A stretch of DNA of 64,000 bases from CAWJHE01 sp963842455. Lineage in GTDB: Bacteria > Chloroflexota > Anaerolineae > Anaerolineales > UBA4823. Positions 1 to 8,373 of this stretch are shown in pieces (the stretch's first letter is position 1; each line of letters begins with the position of its first letter). The position numbers and the translations under genes are program-made. The stretch spans positions 434,001 to 498,000 of the forward strand of contig CAWJHE010000014.1 in NCBI GenBank assembly GCA_963842455.1, in the 5' to 3' direction. The notes beneath the pieces are model-generated. The model ran no database searches and had not been told where the DNA came from. It was given only the letters and a program-made list of their open reading frames with translations.

Positions 1-1
1 G

Positions 2-694
2 TGCTCTGAAGAAGGATTGCGCAAGCTGGAAGCGGCTGGCGCGGTCATCTCCAGACCGTTGGTGCAGGTCACTGGCATCGGACGCGGCACGGATGCCATG
101 CGCATGGCTGACCGTCCTCATGTGGATTATGACGAATTTATGAAACGCTACGCCACACCGGAAGAGAGCAGCTCGGAGGAAACCAAAGCCTACTATCGGC
201 GCTTATGGGAGCACGGCACACGTTACCCAGGTGTGCACTCCTTCCGCGCCGGACGCACAGCCGGCAATATGGCCTATAAAATGTCCGGCATCCAACACCC
301 CTTGCAGGACTTAGATTTTGTCGAATTACACGACGCCTATACATCCAGCGAAATCCAAACCTACGAAGACCTGGGAATGTGCCGCTATGGAGAGGGCGGA
401 CCGTTTGCGGTATCCGGCAAAGCCTTTATGCCCGGCATCGATTACGGGCTGGATCTGCTAGAAAAACCCCTATGCCCGGTCAACCCATCCGGCGGCTTGA
501 TTGCCTGCGGGCACCCGGTCGGGGCAACCGGCTTGATGCAGGCCGTCTTCGCCACCTGGCAACTGCAAGGAACCATCGGAAAGCATTTTGGCGACCAAAC
601 CTTGCAAGTGCAGGCAGCCCGCAAAGGCGCGATCCATTCGCACGCCGGCACCGGCACTTATGTGACCGTATCCATCCTGGAACAGGCAGCCTAA
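2..694 (+). CDS. Thiolase / acetyl-CoA acetyltransferase-like protein, C-terminal part
   Basis: The reading frame is already open at the first base, so the start lies before the window and only about 230 C-terminal residues are seen. The stretch NPSGGLIACGHPVGATG is the thiolase C-terminal active-site signature, with the catalytic His in CGHPVG. The closing HAGTGTYV replaces the Cys-Gly loop of degradative thiolases, as in SCP2/archaeal-type thiolases. Such thiolases condense or cleave acyl-CoA in the cytoplasm. A DUF35-type OB-fold gene follows 24 bases later, which is the usual partner of this thiolase class, so the two probably form a complex. The substrate cannot be read from the fragment. 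Confidence 0.85.
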   Translation, partial: CSEEGLRKLEAAGAVISRPLVQVTGIGRGTDAMRMADRPHVDYDEFMKRYATPEESSSEETKAYYRRLWEHGTRYPGVHSFRAGRTAGNMAYKMSGIQHPLQDLDFVELHDAYTSSEIQTYEDLGMCRYGEGGPFAVSGKAFMPGIDYGLDLLEKPLCPVNPSGGLIACGHPVGATGLMQAVFATWQLQGTIGKHFGDQTLQVQAARKGAIHSHAGTGTYVTVSILEQAA

Positions 695-718
695 GGCTGC
701 TCAAGAGGAGGCATGATC

Positions 719-1279
719 ATGTCGAAAATTCCTGAACGACCTGAAGAAACCCTGGGTGGTTATATCGTCCACGGCGTACCCTTCCCGCTGGATAGCAGTC
801 CAGAAGCGCTGCAATTCCTGAAGAAGATGGCGCCGCTGCAAATTGAGCAAAATTACCAGATCACTTACCTGCACTCCTACGGGCAGGATAGTCCCTGGTT
901 TGCAGCCCTGACCAACCGGCGGCTGCTGGCTAACCAGGATCCAGAAAGTGGTTACACCTATGCGCAGCCACGCGGCCATGATATGCACTCCGGGCGCGAA
1001 ACGGTGTGGATCGATATTACTGATCGACCCGCCAAAATCCACGCCTTTACCGTGTGTTACTTTGGCTCGCAAGAATTCCTGCCAGAGACGCCTTTTGTGC
1101 TGGCTCTAGTCCAATTGGAAGGTGTGAATACCTTGCTGCTGACCCGCCTGCGTGGCGTTGACCCGCAACAGCCCAACCTGGACTGGATCGACATGCCCGT
1201 CAGACCCAAATTCCTGCGAAACAGCAAGCTCAAACCCACGGATGTGTATTTCATCCCGGTTAGTAAAGATAACCACTAA
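719..1279 (+). CDS. DUF35-type OB-fold protein, thiolase partner, zinc ribbon degenerate
   Basis: About 186 residues. The ATG at 719 is chosen because AGAGGAGG (704-711) sits 7 bases before it; the ATG at 713 is too close to that site. The C-terminal part (PAKIHAFTVCYFGSQEF, PFVLALVQLEGV, LLTRLRGVDP) fits the OB-fold acyl-CoA-associated DUF35 family. Members normally carry an N-terminal rubredoxin-like ribbon with two CxxC pairs. Here the corresponding stretch (LLANQDPESGYTYAQPRG) has no cysteine, so zinc binding is probably lost. The N-terminal 60 residues are longer than in simple members. By family knowledge the protein assists or channels acyl-CoA for the adjacent thiolase. Exact function unknown. 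Confidence 0.65.
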   Translation: MSKIPERPEETLGGYIVHGVPFPLDSSPEALQFLKKMAPLQIEQNYQITYLHSYGQDSPWFAALTNRRLLANQDPESGYTYAQPRGHDMHSGRETVWIDITDRPAKIHAFTVCYFGSQEFLPETPFVLALVQLEGVNTLLLTRLRGVDPQQPNLDWIDMPVRPKFLRNSKLKPTDVYFIPVSKDNH

Positions 1280-1300
1280 GAACACCTGTGGACAAATTCC

Positions 1301-1333
1301 CCCTCTCCCATGGTGATTTCCCATGGGAGAGGG
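1301..1333. repeat. REP-like inverted repeat
   Basis: Perfect 13-base arms CCCTCTCCCATGG (1301-1313) and CCATGGGAGAGGG (1321-1333) around a 7-base spacer, followed by TCGGGGTGAGGG. Similar C-rich/G-rich extragenic palindromes are dispersed in many bacterial chromosomes. It lies between the DUF35 gene and a decayed gene and could also act as a weak terminator, though no U tract follows. Confidence 0.6.
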
Positions 1334-1355
1334 TCGGGGTGAGGGCTTTAACTTC

Positions 1356-2078
1356 ATGCAGCCAGTCATCACATCCATTTGGGAACTCCTTGAGGACGAG
1401 ATCTTCCCTGTTCCATCGCAGCCGGAGGGCAGGCACCCGTATCTCAATCCGTACCGGGATAGCCTGCCAGGTGTGGAGCACCCGCAGGCGGCGAGCATTC
1501 GCCAGCAAAACTTACAGGCTTACCTGGAACACTTCAGGGCAGACCCGCCACACTGATCCTGGGAGAAGCGCCTGGCTGGCGCGGCTGCCGTTTCAGCGGA
1601 GTGGCTTTTACCTGCGAGGCGCAACTCACCAGTGGTGAACTGCCTTTCAGGGGTTCACGCAGCAGCCTGGTAAACACCCGCTTTGGCCTGAATGGCAATC
1701 CTGGACCGAAAGCCGTTTCCTGTTCAACGGGGTACCGGGAAGCCAGCGCGGCGATATTCTGGCGCTGCTTGCTGCCCTATGCTCAGGATTTCCTGGTTTG
1801 GAATGTCTTTCCCTTTCACCCGCATCAGCCTGGAGAAGCGTTAACCAATCGCAAACCTGTTATGGGTGAAGTCAATGCGCAAATCCCATTCCTGGTGAAA
1901 CTGATCGAGCGACCTGCAGCCTGAGGACATCCTGGCCGTCGGGAAATTCGCCCAGGCTATCCTGAGGCGCAGCTCGATACCGCACCAACCCATTCGCCAT
2001 CCATCCCATGGCGGAGCGCGCCTGTTTGAAGCCCAGGTGCTGGCGCATTTTGAGAAAAGCAGCTCACGCAGCTCCTGA
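1356..2078 (+). pseudogene. Uracil-DNA glycosylase family gene, broken by two frameshifts
   Basis: Three consecutive frames give one recognisable protein. Residues read from ATG 1356 (about 66 codons, WELLEDEIFPVP...) break near 1550. The next frame gives LILGEAPGWRGCRFSGVAF, the family nucleotide-pocket motif, and FLVWNVFPFHPHQPGE, and breaks near 1918. The last frame gives LQPEDILAVG and IRHPSHGGARLFEAQ, the C-terminal motif carrying the active-site His, and stops at 2076-2078. An intact product would be about 240 residues and would excise uracil from DNA. Two breaks imply either a decayed gene or sequence errors. No other gene occupies the 1280-2235 interval. Confidence 0.75.
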
Positions 2079-2164
2079 TTTCGCTGGTAAAATGCTGAGA
2101 GGCTTGTGATCGATCCACACACTGCGGGAATAATTCTTGCACCTTATGCAATCACAACCCAAGT

Positions 2165-2197
2165 AAACCCTAAAGGTTTTTGAAACCTTTAGGGTTT
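2165..2197. repeat. Palindromic repeat copy 1 (AAACCCTAAAGGTTT type)
   Basis: Fifteen-base perfect arms (2165-2179 and 2183-2197) around a 3-base loop. The same palindrome recurs at 4901-4933, so the large lipoprotein gene lies exactly between two copies. It could terminate transcription from the left, but its recurrence points to a dispersed repeat. Confidence 0.7.
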
Positions 2198-2235
2198 GAA
2201 GCAATCAGATTAATTGAACAAACAAAGAGAATTTT

Positions 2236-4875
2236 ATGCTACCAAAATTCGCCCATCGCTTGTTTCTCCTAATGCTCCTGGCCAGCCTGGTCGCTGGCTG
2301 TAACCTGCCCAATCCCCAGGACTGGCTAATCCAACAGAGCCCTGCCCAGGAGACGGCTGCACCCGAAGCGCCTAAGCTCTCCACACCACAACCGCCGCTG
2401 CCAAAGACGATTGTCACCTTCTTCGTGGAAGTCCCCATCCTGGACCCGGTTGTTCCTGACAATGGTCTACCCATCGAACCTGCAGGCGAACCCACGCCAG
2501 AAGTGCTCGAGAGCCCTTCTGAGACGCCCACCGCCGAACCTGCTGATGCACAACCAGCCACCGCCACCGAACCCGTGGAAGAAGACCTGGAGAGCGAAGA
2601 AACTGAGCTGGAAGAAGGACAGAGCGAGCCTGGCATCGAACAAACCATCTTCTTCACCATTCTGGATGAGGTAACCGGTCTGGCGCTGAACAGCCAATCT
2701 CAACAGATGCAATTGGTACCCTCGGATGTAATCACCTCTACCCCTGGCACCCAGCTATACGTGATCAGCGTGCCGCTGGAAATCGGTTCGGTGGTCAAGT
2801 ACCATTACGAGCGGCAGACCGATTCTTACCGCGTCGCTGAACATTTATTGGACGGCAGTCCCATCCGCTATCGCCTTTTCTATGTGCAAAGCCCCGGCGA
2901 GGTGCGCGATGTGGTCAGCCGCTGGACGGATACCCAAAACGAGCAGGGCTTGGGGCGCATCCGCGGGACGATCACCGATGCAGTCAGCGGCGCACCAATC
3001 CCCAACCTGCTGGTGATCGCTGGCGGAGCTCAGGCAACCACTATGGCGGACGGCAGCTACCTGATCAATGGCTTGGCGCCCGGAACGCATAACCTGGTGG
3101 TGTACGCCCGAGACGGGGCTTACCAGACCTTCCAGCAAGGCGCGCTGGTGGCTGCTGACTCGATGACCCCAGCTGATATTCAATTACAACCCTCCACCTT
3201 TGTCAAAGTCATCTTTGTCGTCAGCTTGCCCAAGGAGACCCCACCTATCATCCCAGTGCGCCTGGCAGGCAACCTGTACCAGCTGGGCAACACTTTTGCC
3301 AGCCTGGATGGCGGCATCAGCAGCCTGACGGTTAACATGCCCGAGCTGAGCATACTACCGGATGGACGTTACTCTGTCACGCTCGATTTACCGGTGGGCG
3401 CTGATATCCGCTACAAGTACACGCTGGGCGACGGTTTCTGGAACGCCGAACACAGCGCCACAGGCGAATACAGGCTGCGTCAGCTGGTCGTCCCAAATCA
3501 GAATATTGTCGTGGAAGATACAGTCGAAACCTGGATGACAGGCAATGCCAACACCATTACCTTCGATGTCACCGTACCGCAAGACACACCAGCGGACGAT
3601 TTTGTCGCCATCCAGTTCAACCCGGTCTTCGGCTGGACAGAACCGCTGCCGATGTGGTCACTGGGCGAAAACCGCTGGGCGTATATCCTGTTCAGCCCGC
3701 TCAACTTGCCCGGCAACTTCAGTTACCGTTACTGCCGCAGCGGACAATGCGGCAGCGCCGATGATGAGCGCACACCAGGGCAATACGGCGCCGGTCGCCC
3801 CCTGGAGCTGCTCGATCGCCCGCAACAGATCAGCGACCAGGTCACCGGCTGGATCGATCTGACCGGTCAGCAGCCGGTAGAGCTGCAAAACGCCGTCCCA
3901 ACCACGCGTGAAAGCGGCTTTTGGGCGGGCATCCAGTTACAGAATGCCTACCGCCCCTCCTGGAAGACACGCCTGCCGGCCAGCATGGCGCATATCCAGC
4001 AACTGGGCGCTAATTGGGTGGTGCTGACGCCCACCTGGACCTTCGGACGCAATGCTCCCGGGAATGAGCCGCCCAGCCTGGAACCATCCCCGGAGCGAGA
4101 TATGCTCTGGTTTGACATGCAGTCTTTTGCCGACCAGGGCAACAGCCACAATCTGCAAATGGCGCTCTACCCAAGCCCATCCTTCTTCATTGATCAGGAT
4201 CAATGGTGGCTGGAGGCTGCCCGGGATGACGCCTGGTGGGATGTGTGGTTTGATGAATATCGCAGCTTTATCCTGCATCATGCCGTATTTGCAGAACAGA
4301 ACCAGTTACCGGCACTGATCATCGGCGGCGGTTGGCTCTCGCCAGCCCTGCCTGGCGGCTTGCTGGCAGATGGCAGTGAGGCAGCCGCTCCCATGGATGC
4401 GGAGACACGCTGGCGCAGCCTGATCGACGAAGTGCGCAGCGCTTACAGCGGGCAGCTATTGTGGGCGCTGCCAGTGGAACAACTCGCCCAACCGCCCTTC
4501 CTGCTCGAGCTGGTGGATGCGGTCTACGTGGAATTTACCTTCTCAGATGAAGTCCTGGCTTCGCTGGCCAACCTGGAATTCAACCTGGCGACGCGCATCG
4601 ACGACCAATTCAATACCCTGATCACACCCTACCACGACCAGAGCGGCAAACCTGTGGTGGTCGCCTTCTCCTATCCATCGCAGAATAGCCTGGCAGACCA
4701 GGCAGAAGCTTACCAAATCTTTTTGACCGCGGTCGAGAACCGTCCGTGGGTGACAGGCTTTGTCAGCCAGGGCTACTATCCCCCCGCCGCTCTGCTGGAC
4801 CGCTCCAGCTCGCTGCACGGTAAGCCGGCCGGGGAGGTTTTGAGTGTGTGGTTTAAGGGGTGGGTGAGCCAATAG
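2236..4875 (+). CDS. Large surface lipoprotein with CBM-like/regulatory beta domains and a glycosidase-like C-terminus
   Basis: 879 residues. A hydrophobic signal ends in the lipobox LVAGC (Cys22), so the protein is predicted to be lipid-anchored outside the membrane. Residues about 30-135 are a Pro/Glu/Thr linker. Three beta-rich units follow (about 135-235, 322-435, 438-540), each with a pattern like VPLEIGSVVKYHY, LPVGADIRYKYTLGDG or NLPGNFSYRYC, resembling starch-binding CBM20-type folds. Between the first two is a carboxypeptidase-regulatory-like domain (about 240-320, GRIRGTITDAVSGAPIPN). Residues 560-879 look like a TIM-barrel glycosidase-like domain (GANWVVLTPTW, YPSPSFFID, VDAVYVEFTFSDE). 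Likely role is polysaccharide binding or processing at the surface. The catalytic assignment is inference. Confidence 0.6.
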   Translation: MLPKFAHRLFLLMLLASLVAGCNLPNPQDWLIQQSPAQETAAPEAPKLSTPQPPLPKTIVTFFVEVPILDPVVPDNGLPIEPAGEPTPEVLESPSETPTAEPADAQPATATEPVEEDLESEETELEEGQSEPGIEQTIFFTILDEVTGLALNSQSQQMQLVPSDVITSTPGTQLYVISVPLEIGSVVKYHYERQTDSYRVAEHLLDGSPIRYRLFYVQSPGEVRDVVSRWTDTQNEQGLGRIRGTITDAVSGAPIPNLLVIAGGAQATTMADGSYLINGLAPGTHNLVVYARDGAYQTFQQGALVAADSMTPADIQLQPSTFVKVIFVVSLPKETPPIIPVRLAGNLYQLGNTFASLDGGISSLTVNMPELSILPDGRYSVTLDLPVGADIRYKYTLGDGFWNAEHSATGEYRLRQLVVPNQNIVVEDTVETWMTGNANTITFDVTVPQDTPADDFVAIQFNPVFGWTEPLPMWSLGENRWAYILFSPLNLPGNFSYRYCRSGQCGSADDERTPGQYGAGRPLELLDRPQQISDQVTGWIDLTGQQPVELQNAVPTTRESGFWAGIQLQNAYRPSWKTRLPASMAHIQQLGANWVVLTPTWTFGRNAPGNEPPSLEPSPERDMLWFDMQSFADQGNSHNLQMALYPSPSFFIDQDQWWLEAARDDAWWDVWFDEYRSFILHHAVFAEQNQLPALIIGGGWLSPALPGGLLADGSEAAAPMDAETRWRSLIDEVRSAYSGQLLWALPVEQLAQPPFLLELVDAVYVEFTFSDEVLASLANLEFNLATRIDDQFNTLITPYHDQSGKPVVVAFSYPSQNSLADQAEAYQIFLTAVENRPWVTGFVSQGYYPPAALLDRSSSLHGKPAGEVLSVWFKGWVSQ

Positions 4876-4900
4876 TAATTCTGGAAATCTAAAAACACAC

Positions 4901-4933
4901 AAACCCTAAAGGTTTTGAAAACCTTTAGGGTTT
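4901..4933. repeat. Palindromic repeat copy 2 (AAACCCTAAAGGTTT type)
   Basis: Sixteen-base perfect arms (4901-4916 and 4918-4933) around a single base, sharing the AAACCCTAAAGGTTT core with the copy at 2165-2197. It lies 26 bases after the lipoprotein stop and just before the convergent MoaD-like gene, so it may double as a bidirectional terminator. Confidence 0.7.
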
Positions 4934-4939
4934 TGTTAA

Positions 4940-5177
4940 CTATCCCCCCTCCAACGCCGGCATCACATTCACCTGATCGCCATCCTGCAATTCATCCTCT
5001 TCACCCGCCATCCTGCCATTAATCACCAACAACAAGGCATCCTCAGGTAAAGGCAAGGCCAGGGCAGCCAGCAGATCAGACAAGCGGCTGTCCATCGGGC
5101 AATTCCATCACCAGGCGCCCCATGCTTCCTTGAGGCGCCTGGCTCTGTAAAATGCTGTGCAAGCGGACGTTGATCAC
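4940..5177 (-). pseudogene. MoaD/ThiS-like sulfur carrier, one frameshift
   Basis: A short gene hidden by a frame break. From a GTG overlapping the aldehyde oxidoreductase stop (5177) it reads VINVRLHSILQSQ... to LVMELPDG. Near 5095 it must shift one base to continue as SRLSDLLAALALPLPEDALL, INGRMAGEEDELQDGD and the terminal VNVMPALEGG. The beta-grasp pattern, a length of about 78 residues and the C-terminal Gly-Gly mark a MoaD/ThiS ubiquitin-like protein whose thiocarboxylate donates sulfur to molybdopterin. Its position directly after a tungsten/molybdenum pterin enzyme supports a cofactor role. The total length of 238 bases is one more than a multiple of three, consistent with a single inserted base. 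Confidence 0.75.
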
Positions 5178-6874
5178 CAATCAAACACCGTGTCCAGGTC
5201 TTCTTCGGATACATCGAAAACAGCCTGATGCGGCGGCAGGGGTTCACGCGTCATCCACTCCGGCAAACGGTCATCAGCCGCTGTGAAGCCAGCCCGACGG
5301 TTGAATTCCCGCTCCAGTAGCAGGGTCTGTTTGCCAAGCTCCTGCAGGATATCCTTGCCGGTATCCCAGCCGTAGCGAGCATTGAGCAGGGCTGGGATGG
5401 TGTCCATCGCCAGGGAGAAGCCAAAACCGGTGAAGACACAGGCGCCCAGGGTGTCGTAACCGGCCATATTGATCTGAGCATTTCGTGATAAAGGCATCTG
5501 CCCTTTGGGGTCAAGATGATCGACCTTGGCGCGGATGGTCAAACCGCAGGTGTGGTCAGCGCCTTGCGGGGAGGTGGCAAAGGTGATGCCGGTACCTTTG
5601 ATGGCACGCGGCTCGTAAGCGGACATTGCCTGTCCCTTGACTGCCGGGACGCGCTCAACGCCGTACATCTTACCTACCGCTGCAGCGCCGTTCCCCAGGA
5701 TGCGACCCAGACCGCTACCCTGGCGAATTTCGTCCAGTAGCTGCATGGCGCGCTCACCGTCGCCAAATTTCATCAGACCAGCTTCGGCTGCGACACCCAG
5801 GGCGGCCCCAATTTCGATCGAATCCAGGCCTAAATCGTTGACTTCCCAATTCATCTGGGCGATGGTATCCAGGTCGTCAATCCCCAGGTTCGAGCCCATC
5901 AAGCCAATCGTTTCATATTCCAAAGGCGAGACCAGGCCCTTTCCGCTGGCATCCGGATAGGTATTGGAACACTGGATGCTGCAACCCGGCATACAGGCAT
6001 GTGTGGTTTCGCCTTCCCCGCCGCGTTCCAGGATCAGCTGGCGCATCAGCTCACCGCTCAATTTCTCCGCTGCTTCGAATTGCCCATCCGAAAAGTTGCG
6101 CGTGGGCAGAGCGCCAAAGCCGTTGCACATCAAGGTCATGGCAGCCGTGCCGTAATCCTTGTAGACCGTGGTTTGCGGGTGTTCCAGCAGAGCTTTAGTG
6201 AAAGCCTTCTGCGCCTGTCGGAAGGCTTTGGCGTCGGCTAAGGGCGGTTTGTCGCAACCCTGGTCGTCAAAAACGATCGCTTTCAGTCCTTTCACTCCCA
6301 TCACCGCTCCCAGGCCGCCGCGGGCTGCGATGCGCGAGGGGACTTTATCCTTGTCCAGGTTCTGGATGCCGGCGGAGGCCATGCGCATCTCCCCACCAGG
6401 GCCGATCAATGCTACGGCAACCTTGTCGCCATAACGCTGCAAAAGGCGCTCAGCTGTCTCAAAGACGCCCAGACCGGTCAGATCATCCGCCGCTTCGAAT
6501 CGCGCTCCCTGACTGCTAAGATGCAAGACCGACAGGCTCTTCGTTTCCGGCTGACCTTCGATAATCAGGGCTTTCATACCCAGTTTGGCCATGTGCAGCC
6601 CAGTGGTGCCGCCGGCATTGGCTTCTTTGACGCCGCCGGTGAGCGGGCTTTTGCCGCCAACGGAGATGCGGTCGCAGCTCGAGAGCATATGCCCAACCAG
6701 TAAGCCTGGTGCAAAAATCAACTTGTTCGAAGGACCAATCGGGTCGCAGGTAGGGGGTACTTCATCCAACAGGATTTGAGTCAAAAGAGCTCGTCCACCC
6801 AGTCTTTCCCAGGTAGAGGGGACTTCTTCTTGGGTTAGTTTTTGTTCTTTTACATTTATTCGCCATATTTGCAT
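5174..6874 (-). CDS. aor: Aldehyde ferredoxin oxidoreductase (tungsten type)
   Basis: 566 residues. It oxidises aldehydes to carboxylic acids with ferredoxin, using a bis-pterin W (or Mo) centre and a 4Fe-4S cluster, in the cytoplasm. The N-terminal domain carries LGGRALLTQIL, FAPGLLVGHMLSSCDRISVGG, and ARGGLGAVMGVKGLKAI, typical of the AOR pterin-binding fold. Candidate cluster ligands are Cys294, Cys298, Cys302 (CMPGCSIQC) and Cys479 (LGACVFTGF). The first spacing is CxxxC where the classical family has CxxC. It sits 12 bases after an aminotransferase gene and overlaps the MoaD-like gene. The operon therefore reads as deamination of an amine or amino acid to an aldehyde, then oxidation. Substrate unknown. 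Confidence 0.92.
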   Translation of the reverse strand: MQIWRINVKEQKLTQEEVPSTWERLGGRALLTQILLDEVPPTCDPIGPSNKLIFAPGLLVGHMLSSCDRISVGGKSPLTGGVKEANAGGTTGLHMAKLGMKALIIEGQPETKSLSVLHLSSQGARFEAADDLTGLGVFETAERLLQRYGDKVAVALIGPGGEMRMASAGIQNLDKDKVPSRIAARGGLGAVMGVKGLKAIVFDDQGCDKPPLADAKAFRQAQKAFTKALLEHPQTTVYKDYGTAAMTLMCNGFGALPTRNFSDGQFEAAEKLSGELMRQLILERGGEGETTHACMPGCSIQCSNTYPDASGKGLVSPLEYETIGLMGSNLGIDDLDTIAQMNWEVNDLGLDSIEIGAALGVAAEAGLMKFGDGERAMQLLDEIRQGSGLGRILGNGAAAVGKMYGVERVPAVKGQAMSAYEPRAIKGTGITFATSPQGADHTCGLTIRAKVDHLDPKGQMPLSRNAQINMAGYDTLGACVFTGFGFSLAMDTIPALLNARYGWDTGKDILQELGKQTLLLEREFNRRAGFTAADDRLPEWMTREPLPPHQAVFDVSEEDLDTVFDW

Positions 6875-6886
6875 AGTACATTCCTT

Positions 6887-8161
6887 TTAACCAAGCACTT
6901 CCTGCAAAGCTTCTCCAAAAATCTGCAAGCCCTGTTCGATTTCTTCTGCGCTGACCATCAAGGGTGGGATCCAGCGCATGGTGTTATCCCAGGGTCCGCA
7001 GGTGAGCAGCAGCATGCGCCGGTCCAGGCAGGCATGCGCGACGGCTTTAGCGGTAGCCTTATCGGGCTTGCCAAGTGCATCACTGAACTCAACTCCGATC
7101 ATTAAACCCAGGCCGCGGATATCGCCGATGGACGGATATCTGTGCTGCAAAGCTTGCAAGCCTTGAACCAGCTGCTGACCCCTGTCATGAGCGTTTTGCA
7201 GCATGCCGTCTTCCCGAATGGCCTGGATGGTCGCCACAGCTGCTGCGGTCGCCAGGGCATTGCCGCCATAGGTGCCGCCGTGCGAGCCAGGGATCCACTG
7301 TTGCATCAGTTCCAGGCTGCTGAACACACCTGAAAGCGGTAAACCGGAAGCCAAACCCTTGGCAACGGTCATGATATCCGGTTTGAGCCCGTAATGTTCC
7401 AGGGCGAACCATTTGCCGGTGCGGCCAAAACCAGATTGAATTTCATCCAGGATCAATAGGATACCATGCTGATCGCAGATCTTGCGCAAGCCATGCAGGA
7501 AGCTGGCAGGCGGAGCAATATAACCGCCCTCGCCGAGCACAGTTTCGATCAGGATGGCAGCCGTTTCCTGGGGCGCGGTTTGCGTCAGGAGCAGGTATTC
7601 CAGCTCAGCCAAACACCAACGGCTGGTTTCTTCAGCGGTCCAGCCATAGCGGTAGGCATACGGAAAAGGAGCGACAAACACACCCGGCATCAATGGCTGG
7701 TAACCGGCGCGATAAATGGTTTTAGAAGTCGTCAGTGACATCGTACCCACTGTACGCCCATGAAAGCTGCCCTGGAATACGATCACATTGGTACGTCCCG
7801 TGGCGTGGCGCGCCAGCTTGAGGGCACCTTCCACCGCTTCTGCGCCAGAGTTGCTGAAAAAGAAACCATCAATGCCAGCTGGTACGATGCTTCTCAATTC
7901 TTCCACCAGCTGCAGAATGGGTTTGTGGAAGACAATATTCATCTGACCATGCAGCAAATTGCCAGCCTGTTGGCGAATGGCTTCCACAACCTTGGGGTGG
8001 CAATGCCCGGTATTGGTGACGCCAATCCCACAGGTGAAATCAAGGTATTCATCTCCATCCGTGGTGTATAAATGTGCTCCTAATGCCCTTTCAACGACAA
8101 TTGGCGTTAAATGCGTCCATACGGGAGAAAGGTGGGAAAGCGCGTCCTGGTGAGCTGGCAT
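6887..8161 (-). CDS. Class III PLP aminotransferase (4-aminobutyrate/omega-amino acid type)
   Basis: 424 residues, the usual size for GabT/ArgD-type enzymes. It moves an omega-amino group to a keto acid through PLP. Visible motifs are FFSNSGAEAVEGALKLAR for phosphate binding, LILDEIQSGFGRTG with Asp239 against the PLP nitrogen, and TVAKGLASGLP with Lys268 as the Schiff-base lysine; the HGGTYGGNALA loop is also present. The start at 8161 has an excellent AAGGAGG site and a promoter at 8209-8237. It is the first gene of a three-gene unit with the aldehyde oxidoreductase and MoaD-like genes. The product aldehyde is therefore probably the oxidoreductase substrate. GABA, beta-alanine or a diamine are possible donors. 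Confidence 0.88.
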   Translation of the reverse strand: MPAHQDALSHLSPVWTHLTPIVVERALGAHLYTTDGDEYLDFTCGIGVTNTGHCHPKVVEAIRQQAGNLLHGQMNIVFHKPILQLVEELRSIVPAGIDGFFFSNSGAEAVEGALKLARHATGRTNVIVFQGSFHGRTVGTMSLTTSKTIYRAGYQPLMPGVFVAPFPYAYRYGWTAEETSRWCLAELEYLLLTQTAPQETAAILIETVLGEGGYIAPPASFLHGLRKICDQHGILLILDEIQSGFGRTGKWFALEHYGLKPDIMTVAKGLASGLPLSGVFSSLELMQQWIPGSHGGTYGGNALATAAAVATIQAIREDGMLQNAHDRGQQLVQGLQALQHRYPSIGDIRGLGLMIGVEFSDALGKPDKATAKAVAHACLDRRMLLLTCGPWDNTMRWIPPLMVSAEEIEQGLQIFGEALQEVLG

Positions 8162-8208
8162 ATGACCTCCTTTTCGTCAAACATGGTGTGTGAATTCTGC
8201 CCAGGGTT

Positions 8209-8237
8209 ATTTTAGACCATCCTCTTCCATCCTGCAA
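8209..8237 (-). promoter_or_regulatory. Sigma70-like promoter of the aminotransferase-AOR operon
   Basis: On the minus strand, TTGCAG (plus 8232-8237) and TAAAAT (plus 8209-8214) are separated by exactly 17 bases, about 50 bases before the ATG at 8161. Confidence 0.6.
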
Positions 8238-8373
8238 GTTATTCAATGCACAAGCGTGTCAGCAATTACGGATTAGCGCAAGCCAGGATACCCGGCGTTA
8301 GATCTGTGTGAAGAACCCATTGACAGCCCACGGAACATCAGATAACCTTTAGAATGAAAAAGAGAGCCAGGAT

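Noticed and set aside
2205..2660. 151-codon minus-strand ORF rich in Ser and Gly
   Set aside because: It is the antisense of the Pro/Glu/Thr linker of the lipoprotein gene; low complexity is inherited from that linker.
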